Below are positions 11,511-23,500 of a stretch of DNA of 64,000 nt, piece after piece. Each line of letters opens with the position of its first letter. Position 1 is the first letter of the stretch. Source of the stretch: Aplidium turbinatum (Eukaryota; Chordata; Ascidiacea; Aplousobranchia; Polyclinidae); the NCBI GenBank assembly GCA_918807975.1, contig OU964932.1:7626001-7690000 (forward strand). The letters are read 5' to 3'. Below the pieces are notes generated by a model that did no database searches, was not told where the DNA came from, and saw only the letters and a program-made list of their open reading frames with translations. Position numbers and translations under genes: made by a program.

Positions 11511-14500
11511 GTAGGTATCTAGGTGGACGTTAGCGCTTCTGATGAGGTTTTCATCGTAAACAAAGTGATGTTTATGCAATTTAGATACCTGAATTATTGT
11601 GGGTACTTGTCATTGCAGTGAAAAGTTTTCATATTTCCATACAGTCCATGACTCGTTCATTTTTTCAATATACTATTACTTGTAGCTTTCTTAAGGGTAC
11701 CCATAACAGTTGTATTTTATTTACCGAAGAAGTAACTTTTTGACTTGAAATCAAATGTTTACCATGCATGCATATAACTCATGTGTTAACCGGTAGTTTA
11801 TCTTTCTGTTATAGAAATTTAGTTATCCAAACAAAGAGGAACCCACGTAAAGAACCGGACCGGAGTCGAGTTTTCCGCCATTCTACCTTTCACCAACATC
11901 CAGCTACGACCGCCACATACAAGAAACAAACCAGTATTAACCATCCCAAACCGGCTTTACATAACCAAGGTAAGCCTGTCAATCAAAATCTTGCTAGACA
12001 GACCGGGGCAAACCAGATGAAACCGGTTAACAGAGCAGCCCAACAGGAACAAGTGACTGCCAACTCTGCAATCTCGTCCATGAAAGTGTTCCTAGCAGCA
12101 ACCAACAGCCAAGAAAAAGGTAAGCTATGTGTGTGCAGAGTGCACGCATAAGATCTTGTTTTTTTGGTTTCTACTGTAGAATGAATTTTGACTAACGAGT
12201 AAAAGTGCAATGTGTCAAACTATTTTAAGGTCACGGCTCTATCCTAGACACGGCAAAATCTGTCATTTTGCTGTATGGGGTATCTAATCTATTGCTCCAA
12301 ACATGTCTGCATCAAGTCTCTTCAAAATAACATTAAGTTTCTTCATGAATTGATCAGAGATCTCTGGTGATCATACCAAAAAAGAAGCCCATCATCCGAT
12401 GTTGACCCAGCTGCTGAAGCCGCAGGATGGCTCCATGATGCCCGCGCGACAAAATCCCGTGCAGCAGAAAAAGGTGCCCAACCGCTAGAAACAAATGAAT
12501 ACGTGAATTCAAGGAGGGCCCAACTTCCACAATCCACGAAGTTGTTTTCGTGGTGGAACTTCGATAGTGATTATATGCTGAGATATACTGATAAGAAGTA
12601 TTATACTTGAAAATTTCACTGGGTGGTGATGCTGCGGAGAAACTATGGGCAAGTTAATCCCCGAAAATTGGGCCCTTTACAACTCAACGGGAATGCATGT
12701 GCTGCGAACTCTTTGTAAATGGTTTTATTAATAAGAAAATAGGCGCATAGCACGAAAAGATTGATTACAATACAAAAAGCAAGGCAAAACAATAATGCAG
12801 CAAGGTTCAAGACGTTTCAAAATCAAATATTTACTCTTCATAGTCAAGAGTCTTCTTCGGGTCCACCATGGGGCTTGTGTGCATTCAAGGCTGTCATATA
12901 CTATTTTGCTTCTTCTCCAAAATATAGTACCAGTGATTGAACGTCTTTCACTTTCTGAGGAATTATGTAGCACTGGGCCTGTGTAGAGGAGATCAGTGGA
13001 GTGCTCAACCAGAGCGTACGTTGGCTTTAAAAGCCGAAAACTTTGCTCCAACAGGACATTCATCTCTGCAGCTTGTTGTTGGATGTATCTGAGGATTTTA
13101 AACTGGGTGATTTTCTGGTCATTTAGCTTTAATCTTGTAACTTTTTTAAAAAAATTCACAGTCTTTTATATCACTTCCTTTCATAACGGTCAGCTGAAAG
13201 CGCTCACAGATCATGTCGTTCCAGCCGGTGTAAAGCTGGACATGGTGGCGCTTTCTCTTCATTCTCTCTATAATGTCAAACCCTTTGTCACATGGCGGAT
13301 AACAATGACCGCGTGTGGGCAGATAATGAGTTGTGGAATCCAATCTGCCATGCAATACCAAAGAATGCAGATATTGCACTGTGGTATTATTGTGGTTTTG
13401 GCCACGACTCCCATCGATAAATTCGGTGCATTAGCATCCAGGTGTTTGGAAATGTAATCGTGAAAGCAGCTCATCAGCTTATTTACACCCCTTCCAGCTT
13501 CTGTTTTAGGCCATGTCAGGAGCCTTGATATGATGTCCAGGGGGTACTTTTGCACCTTCAACGCGCTTCTAAAGAAAATACGCACACATTCTGAAGACAT
13601 TAATATCACATTCAAGATATCTCCTTTTGTTCCCCTGACCACCATATTGAGTCACCCAGTGTGGAAAATTGATACTGTATGTACAATTGTGCAGTGTAGT
13701 ATGAGAAATTTTCAGCTTGATGTCATCACCTTCTGAAACCTGTTTGCTTCTTTAGTCTTTTTGTGTGGTTCCTTGTGCTTCCAACTGAGCTATACACCTG
13801 GTTTGTTTACCTGACAGAGTCCAACAAGGGCTCAATTTCTGGAGTTGGCTTCTTGAAATCAATGGAAATATTGAGGGGGTATTTTTCATATTAAAAAAGG
13901 GGGGGTTTGCGACACTTTTTAACCTTGAATGAGCGTAAAGTCCACAAGGGATCCACGTAAAGCAGATACTTAAAACATCTAAATACAGTGAAAAAAATAT
14001 TTGAATCAATTTCAAGATATTAACGTCTACCCTTTGAAGTACGTGTTAATTTGAAGAGAAGGAGACATTATTTATGGTCTCTGTTAAAGAAGGTCCTTCT
14101 TTAACAGAGACCACAAATAATGTCTCCTTCTCTTCAAATTAACACGTACTTTAAAGGGTAGACGTTAATATCTTGAAATTGATTCAAATATTTTTTTCAC
14201 GGTATTTTTCATGTTTGGACTTAAACATTTAGCCGAGTTTCAGATATTATTTAGAAGACACTGAAAGGAAAAAATGCAATTTGAAAAAAAAAAAGTCGAA
14301 TTGGGCCCTTTTTGAATTCACATATTCAAATGCCTCAAATTATGCAGTAGAATTATCCTAAATCGTCACCTCAATAGGATTAAAAAAGTGACAAAGTATG
14401 CAAACAGGTCAAAACTATAAGAATTGTGCCGGTACCGGCAAAACAGTGACAAATAAAGCGAACTGAGGAATTAGACGAATACTACTGTAATAATGTGCGT

Positions 14501-17500
14501 TGCTCTCAACGCTTTACAAAGCAGATAGTGTCAGTGTAGCCGTGTTGAGGCGCAGCCGAATATATTATATTATTGAATTACTAACTTGTTTCTAGAACCA
14601 TCCTATGCTGATGGATTTGCTTAAGGATACGGACAACAGTGCAAAACCAGTTGTTCAACAACAACAACCACTACCACCAGCACAACAGCAGAGCCAAGTT
14701 TCATCTCAACGCCAACAGTTCCAGCAGAACGAAATGCAAATGTCACAACAAGTTCAGTACGCGCAGAACAAACAAATGCAGAGCTCTTATATGCCGCGGC
14801 AACAAGGGCAAATGCCGCCGCCTCCAAGTTATTCGGTCTCGCAGATGAAAGGACCGATACAACAACCTTATCAGGTACCGCAATCTTCGATGCTTTCCTT
14901 TGTATTCTGCTGTTTGAAAAGAAAATACTTTTTTTGGATGCCGTAAAAGGCTGTTCTAACATCACGTGACGCCCTCTGGGTGAGAACTGTGCCGAAACCG
15001 TCATATGACGAAAAAATCTGATAATAGCATTGTACAAGGAGAGGTTACAAAAGCAATAATATCGCGCCATATTATTTTAAAGAGCGTGGAAACCTTTATG
15101 GCGGAATGATAGTCACTGTGTTAGTACGAATGGAAGATTGCTGAGTTGTGTGTTGTTTTACTACAGGATAAGTCTTTTCACTCCGCAGATGCATCAACAA
15201 ATGCAATACTCCAATCCGTCACCCTTGAACTTTGATGATATACCTGGTTCTCTTCCCCCTTCTCTGACTTCTCCATTCAGCAGCCAGTCCTCCATACCTT
15301 CTATGACTCCTCCTCTTTATCCGTTGGTGCCGTCTCCCTTGCAATCCCCATCCCTTCCGTCCCCCATGTACGTATCACAGCCCTCTCCTATGCAGCCCCC
15401 TATGAACACCCCCCAGCCATTACCTGTCGCGTCTCCCATGCACAACGCCATGACTCCACCGATGGCGTCACCCGTTGCCCGGAAGATGGCGGTAGGGAGG
15501 CGGGCATCCAGACAGAAATCTCTTTCCCAAGAAGCTGCGGGATATGATTTGGAGATTGGATTCACTTCACAATTTGAGGTAACTATCTTCATTGCTGCTT
15601 AAAGCCGAAGAAGTTGCTGCTAAACTAATATTGAGCTAATGTTTTGATAACTATGCTTTTCATCGTCAGTGCTAGGCTACGAGACGAAGGATCATGCGAT
15701 CAATTAACTTTAATGATTTTTATTCGAATTCACCATTCAGTTTGTCGTTCTGACGGGAAGGGGAGTAAAATATGCGAAAAGATGGCACCACACGATAACT
15801 GAACATCCCCTCAATGATATCTCACCTATATTTGTTATTCACAGATGCTTCCAGAGGGAGAGGCCGGTCAAGTAGTGGACATGTTCAATACTGGTGAGCT
15901 TCCCGATAAACTTCACTAGTTGAGCATTTTACTTTTGAAAAGTCAATCACTCACCGCCTCTGTTGCACAACAAAACAGCATTGCTGGATTTACCCACCAA
16001 CAGTTTTGCTACCACTGTTGGGAGATAATTTTTATTTTATCTCGAAATGTTTAAAATGAAAATACCCCACTGCTATTCTCTTGTATTCCCTAGCTACGTT
16101 TCATCAGTGAATATGACTGACCTCTTCAAGGTTATGCAAAAATATTTCTGACATGTTGTGCTGTCTTCTCTGTTTAAACAAATAAACCGTACGTTGTAGG
16201 CATGAGTCCAGCCCAGAACCAAAACATGGGACAGCAACGAATGGTGTCTCCTTCCATTAGTCAGGGCAACCAGATGCAACTTCAGCAAGCATACTCCAAC
16301 GACCGATCAATAAATTTCTCATTCGATTCTGATATTGGAATGGACAACGACTTACAAAGGTGATGCATTTGAACACACTCTTTCTGGAACTGAGATTGGA
16401 AAGTCAACATTCATTTTCTGCCACCACCCTTTTTCCAACCAACCGTTAGTTGTCAAGGGTTCTGTTTGTATTTTCTTGAGCCAACTATGTTTTCTTTTTG
16501 TTTGTTCTTTGTAAACTCAGGTCATTTCGAACTCGAAACCACAGCTGCATCTTTTGTTATTGTTTAACGCCTCTGATTTTTTTTTTCTTTCGATCTGTAG
16601 TATCAGCCAGCAAATCAATTCGTGTTTATTGCTCCAACGTCTACAGACGTAGAAAAGTGTACAAATGGACTGATTTACCAGCAGTGTTGATACTTGCAAG
16701 TAGGCTCAGGCTGTCCGTTCAATTGCATTTTGTCGTTCTAGACGAAACTCTTACGGCCGTCGTCATTCCAATCAACCGTTCATGACTCCCTCTCCCGCTC
16801 TCTCCCTCAACCAGGATGGCCAGGTACAGGAGCTGGTTGTTTTTAATTATTTTTATTTTTGACATTTGAAATTCGTCAGTAAAGGTTGAGCATACATCTT
16901 GTTTCGAAATAAGTAAAATCCATTAATTTCCTTTCAGTTTTGTTTTTTTTCTTTTTTTTATAAAACCTATCTGTCCTGCATGTTATCATAGATATCTTAC
17001 ATATAGATATGCAACTCAGCAATCGTGGAATTATCGTCACGCTCGACTGACTTTATGGACACAATCAACAATCAAGGTTGCCAGCTTGGCTAGCGTATCT
17101 ATGGTGGGCTATTATTGTACGGTTTGGGCTTGGCGAGTGGCGGCTTTTGAGCTCCTTTGGAATATTTTGTTTGGCGTATATTTCAAGTTTTCACAGAATA
17201 GCCTACTATGAAAAATCAAGACAATAATCTTTCTTCACGTAGGTTATGCAACTTCTGTTTCATGATCGTTGGAACTACCATTTAAGCTTATTTCCAGTGA
17301 CTCATTAAAGCTTGTTGTAGGCAGTTTACAAACCTGAGATAGAGGGGCGCCGGAACGATTTTAGGGTGAGATATACGGTAGCGATAATGCTGGGCAACTC
17401 GTTCGTTTTCCCGCTATTAGCCATGAAAGTCGAAATGTGAGACAGATGAATAATTGCAATAACTTGAACAAGAAACAAAAGGTAAATTTCACATTCATAG

Positions 17501-20500
17501 CATCACAATCTGCTGCAACGTATAAAATGTGTCCACGGGATAATTTGTGTGGGCCTACTGTAGGCTATAGGCCCTATAATTTGGCTAAAAGCGAATAGCA
17601 GAAGTTGATAGCCTATATTGCAAAATGTGCAGTAGCTTACATGACCTTAAAAGGGCACCATTGCCCCCATCCAGAGAAAATTTGAGGGCAGGGGGCATCC
17701 TCCCCCCTGCTGAGGCAGCTTCATTAGCATCACGGATCCAACCGCCAAACCAAGACAATTTTAATGTTTGGTACACACCATAACTAGGCTACCAAATGCT
17801 ATAGCACAGCTTTCGGTAGCCAGCAGTAACTTTCATTTTGGTAACACTCAGTAGATTAATTGAATAAAACTTCAGCTTGTCCTGGAACTACAGCTCCAAA
17901 AAAGGTCTTTACCTACTTATCAATGGTTGACAGGCTTGTTGTTAGGCATTGTCGGAAATTTTCAAGCATTTTCAGGGGTTGTCAGGCATTGTAGAATAGC
18001 TACTTTTAGGCATTGTCTAGGATTTCCAGGCATTGTCGATCATTATCAGTGGTTGACGGGTTGGTTAGGCATTATAGAACATTTTCAGGCATTGCCAAAC
18101 ATTTTCAGGGGTTGTCGAGGATTTTCAGGAGTTGTCAGGCATTGTAGAGTAGCTACTTTCAAGCATTGTCGGGAATTTCCAGGCATTGTCAAGGATTTCC
18201 AGGCATTGTTGATCAATATCAGTGGTGGACAGGTTTGGTAGTCATTATGGAACATTTTCAGGCATTGTCGAACATTTTCAGGGGTTGTCGAGCATTTTCG
18301 AGGGGGTGTTTGTAGACATCGAGGGGGTGTTTCGCGCCATAGGCGAATTTTTTTTCACGGGGCCCCTGATCTAAAAGTGCCCCGGGCCCCCCATCAGTTA
18401 AATCCGGCCCTGTGTGAAAATGAAATCAGTTTTTTATCAGATTATAATCAAAATCAAATATCGTAGTCTGAAAGTGCCGCCCCCAGACGTGCCGCCCGGG
18501 GCGGTCCGCCCCTCCCCCCCCTAGCTACGCCACTGATTGTCGGACATCTTCAGGCATTGTCTAGGATTTCCAGGCATTGTCGAACATATTCAGTGGTAGA
18601 TAGGTTTGTTAGGCATTGTCGAACGTTTTCTTGGGTTGTCGATCATTACCAGGTTTTGACAGGTTTGTCAGGCATTGTCGATACTTATGATAGCCAGGTC
18701 ATTTAAACGCTGCTGTGTTTGTGTATACCGTAAATACGTTTACAACCTACGCAAAAGAGAAAGGGATCATTCTGCTGCGCATGCAGAGCTGGGAATGAAA
18801 ATGCATGAAAATGTTCGACAATGCCTTACAAACGTGTCAAAAACCAATAATGATCGACAATGCCTGGAAATCCTAGACAATGCTAGGAAATGCCCAACAA
18901 TGCCTGAAAGTAGCTTAATCTAGAATGCCTGACTACCCTTGAAAATGCTAGACAACCCCTGAAAATGTTTGACAATGCCTGACAAACCCATCAACCACTA
19001 ATAATGATCAACAATGCCTGGAAATCCTAGACAATGCCTGGAAATTCCCAACAATGCCTGAAAGTAGCTACTCTACAATGCCTGACAACCCCTGAAAATG
19101 CTCGACAACCCCTGAATATGTACGATAATGCCTGAAAATGTTCGACAATGCCTCACAAGCCTGTCAACCACTGATAATGATCGACAATGCCTGTAAATCC
19201 TACACAATGCCTAGAAATTCCCAACAATGCCTGAAAGTAGTTAGCCTACTCTACAATACCTGAAACCCCTGAAAATGTTCGACAACCCCTGAAAATGCTC
19301 CACAACCTCCCAAAAAGCCGACAATGCCTGACAATGCCCGACAATGCCAGACAATGGGTATTTAGAGGTACCCTCTGTGACTGATTTGTTTTCAATCGCC
19401 AGAATCTCCATAAAGCAGTCCATGCGGAACGAGAATGTGACGTCATCACAAGCAATCCATACGTCAACTTGAAAACGAAGAAAGTTTTATTTAAACAAAA
19501 ACCAAAAAAATATATTAAAAATAAAGTTGTTTTGCTGTGCCAAGTTTGAAGTCAATGCATACAGCCATAGCTACGCTGTTAGCCTTCAAACATCTTTACG
19601 CACCACTGAGTTGCATATCTATATATAAGATATCTATGATGTTATGCAGCTGCTCGAATCATTTGTCCAATACATTTTCAATAATATTGTAATTGCAATG
19701 TGCGCTGCATTCATCTTAGTTGATTGGCATCTTTTGGGTTATAAGATCTTTCCATATATTTTTGGATTTAATTCCCTGTACATCATTAAATACAAGTGCA
19801 AGTTATCACTCTTACCTTTTAAGAAGTAATTCCCATTCAAATTCCAATGGTTTTTGAACTATTCTTTCGTTTGGTGTACATATTTCAAGACAGGTTAAAC
19901 GTTAAAACAGTATAATGTCAATCTTCCTTGTTTCTCTAGGACGCCGGTTTTCCTCTTCCATCCCCCATCAACATGGCATCTAATGACGGCTTCTCTCAAA
20001 GCATGTTTCTCATGCCGGACGTGAAACCATCTGCTGCAGACTTGGTAATCTTGACTAAAATTGAACTTGTTTACTTTCCGGCTGAGTTATTGGCGTACAC
20101 GAGGAGACCAGGAACGAAGGGTTCTTTGTTGCCGATCACAAAACCCTTGTTCGACTCCCGGTTGAACTAAATGTTGAAAACCTCTTCCCCCGGTTTCCTG
20201 GGTTGTATCAAGAAAAGAAAAGACCTTAACCCACCCCCTTTACTCCACGCCTTATGATTTATGTAGCGAAGCTTTGTCCTTATCGAGCTTTGTCCGCTAT
20301 ACGTTCAAGCAAACTTATACCCTAATACTGCCACCTTTTCTTATCTGTAGAAAACATTAGCAACAGGGAGGTTTACTTTATGTCGTTGCTGTTTGTTTGT
20401 TGAACAATTTGGGTTTCTTCCCATTTTCAGGGCTAACGTTGAGAGCGTCTTCAATTGCAATCAACTGAATTTTTGAAGTTCTTGTTGTTCGAACGCAATT

Positions 20501-23500
20501 CTTTCAGCTTGCATGAGAGCGAGTTTATCCTCCGACCTGGGTTTTTTTTTTCGCTGACACTTTTTGGTCATTTGTCCGAAATGACTTGAAAAAATTCGGT
20601 CATTTTTTATTTATTTCGGTCATTTTTTCTGATGGAAATATTTCCTTTCAAGTAGCTGATACAAACCAAAATTTGCACTTCCTGACTAGCTACAACATAG
20701 GCGCCAACTTTTTATGCTGTATTGATACATAAAACAATAGATGAACTAGCGATCGGCAGCAGGACAACATTTTTTGAATGCAAACCGCAACAGCTTCGCG
20801 ATAAATAATCACGAGAACGAGTTGCGATGCTACAATCCAACACCAGACAACAAAATCTGTCATTTTTACATTGATTTAACGTCTGCAGACATTGAATCAA
20901 TGTAAAAATGACTGATTTTGCTGCCTGCGACATAGCAAAAATCTACCATTTTGTGTCGATTCAATGTCATCAGATGTTGAATGCACCCAAAAGCAACATA
21001 ATTTGCTACGTAGACGGAGCATGCGTTTAGCTTTATGCGCTTGCAAACAGACTCGATGTTGCTTTCGAAAGTCGAAACCTTTACAGTGAATTGTCGCGGC
21101 AGTGAATCGCTCGCTGTGAAAATGAACTTGAAGTCTCGGCATGACGTAACCACCAACCAACGCAACAAGGGCTGGTACAAACCGCATTGCGCACATGCGG
21201 AATAATCAACGCAACAACGGACTCGCGCAAACTGCATAGCGCACACACGACCGTTGCCATAGAAACCTGATCAAAGGCGGGAATGTGCGCATCTTTTGTT
21301 TCATCTGCAACACGAAAACAGGTCAGTCATAAGTTGCGATATTGTAGTGAAAAGGGAGCTATGTCAAGTCGAAAACTTAATCAAACGTCTCTCCGTAACT
21401 ATTTTTCAAGGGCTGTTTACGGATGTCAGCAACTTTTAAATTTATTCAAGGTAGTCCGGTTGCCAAATCCAATTTTTTGGCTGAACCTGGAAATTTTATG
21501 CAAAGTTTTTTTTTTTATTGATTTTGGTAGCCTAGAGTCTACTCTTTCAGGATCTGCCGGGTGCACTCCGCGCACCCTTGAGCGTTTTGAGAAATTCAAG
21601 ATGGCGTCCAAAATGGCTGCCGTTTTAGATAACTCCCTATAACTCAGTTAGTATTTGACCTAGGATGATAATTTTGGTGTCTAACCATATGTTTTGAGGG
21701 GCAAGCAATACATTGAAACTATTTATTTGACTGGTTGGGGATTGCATCATGTAGAAATGCATTAATGCCGCCAATAGGGCTGCCATATTACAAATTTCAA
21801 ACAAAAACAAACAAATTCACTTGTATTTGGTCTAGAATGATAATTTTGGTGTCTATCCATATGTTTCGTTGACAAGGAATCCATTTAAGGGATTAAAACG
21901 TTTGCATATAAATTATATCACAGCAAAATCCAAAATGGCTACTGATACATTTGCCAAATACTTACTGTAAATTTCTTAATCTCAAACTCCCACTATGCTA
22001 CGTAATCACTTTGCTTTCTGACTGATAAGCGCGAACTTGCGTCTCAGCAGGCTTGTAAGAAATATCGTAAAATAAGTAGCCTATAAGTAAATAAGTATAA
22101 GAAAAATAAGTAGAGAAGTAAGAAAGTAAGCAAGTGTTCTTATAACGAGGTATTACGCTTTAAGCGTTCAGTTGTGAAAGCTGCAACAATGGAACGATCC
22201 TGTCTTGGCATATCTGATGCATCAGACGGTTTGGTACAAGTAGTTGTCGATACTTTTGATGCTGAAATCTCATCGCAAAATGGAAAACTTTCCACCCACT
22301 CGTTAGCTGTTCTGGTTACACATCCTGAATCACCACCTGATGCTGATCAATACCATAGAGAGACAATCCCACGAATTTCAAAGGAGGAGGTGTCGGAGGC
22401 AATAGAATATGATGTCACTATACAGAGATACAATGGTTCCAAGAAACCAAAAATGCCCGAGAGTGTTGCTGTTAGAACAGTTCTCTCACTCAAGTTACTT
22501 GCGCAACAGGCTACTCTAAAACAAAGAGCGGACGAAACTGACTTCGCCTTCTTTCAGTATGTTCAGAAACAGAATTGTCCCGAGTACAATGGCTACAACA
22601 CAGCTCTTACACGCAATCAAGGCCAAACAAAACAACCTAAGACTAAGACGGCATACCTGCCTTTGATTGATCCTGTGCCATCCCACCCAGATACAATAAT
22701 GACAGCAATGGTGAAAGCTCAAAAGGTGACACATAATGCTGACCAAAAGTTTGTGTTATTTACCTGTGACTTACAACTATATAAAGTTGCATTATATGTG
22801 AAGTGGGCTTACCAAGAAAGGTTTTCAGATGTCATCCCGCGCTTGGATGATACGCACTTTTTGATGAGTTTCATAGACTGCATCGGGACTCTGATGAAAA
22901 ACAGTGGACTGGAGGAAGTTCTGAGTGATGTGTTTGGAGGAGTCGCAAAAATGTTGACTGGAAAGAAATTTCCGCAGAACGTTGGAGCATTGAGAATGCT
23001 GGCTGAGGAAGTTCTTCGAGGAGTAGGCCTACTTGATTGAAATACACTTGAGTCAAAGGAGGATTTCGTGGAGGTCTTGGAGAACATAGCCAAAAGGAAT
23101 AAGACTGCCAAGCTATGGGTGGACATGTTGATCAAACCAGTGTTCCTTATCATGAGGTTTGTCCGAGCTGAGCGGGAGGCTGTTGGCTGTTGCATCTTGA
23201 GGCATGCAAACAAATGCTTCCCTATTTCTTTGCCGCTGGTCATGTGCATTATGCAAGGTATAGGATGTGCTACCTAAGGGCAATGGAAGCCCTCCCAGAA
23301 GAGGTACTAGTCCGGTTCATGAAAGGGGGGCATGTGATGAGGCACCTGCGCGGACTATGCAATGGCCTATGGAGTGATATGTTTATAGAAACTACTTTCA
23401 TGAGATATGGCCATGCCCCAAATGGCATCATAGGAATAACCTTGAAGCCGGATACGCTCAAGATCTGGGCATTGAGTCTTCATACATGTAGTACTGTGAA

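Larger units (their letters stand above)
16987..19638. mobile_element. 2.65-kb element with 7-bp TSD and inverted minisatellite arms
   Basis: Terminal inverted repeats of about 33 bp (catagatatctta, one variable stretch, then agatatgcaactcag) at 16987 and ending at 19638. They are flanked by the perfect duplication atgttat (16980-16986 and 19639-19645). The interior is non-coding: a unique left third, then about 0.75 kb of ggcattgtcgaacattttcagg-type units, a GC-rich insert, and the same unit type in opposite orientation to about 19350. A 7-bp duplication is unusual and leaves the superfamily open. It enlarges the intron between MED1 exons 16 and 17. Confidence 0.85.

Noticed and set aside
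11970-12119. Intron start at ggtaagcc in MED1 exon 10
   Set aside because: The frame stays open, and only the later donor at 12120 joins exon 11 in phase. Alternative use remains possible.
17925-19350. CRISPR-like array
   Set aside because: Units vary in length and order, spacers are not unique, and the arms are inverted in an animal intron: a minisatellite in a transposon.
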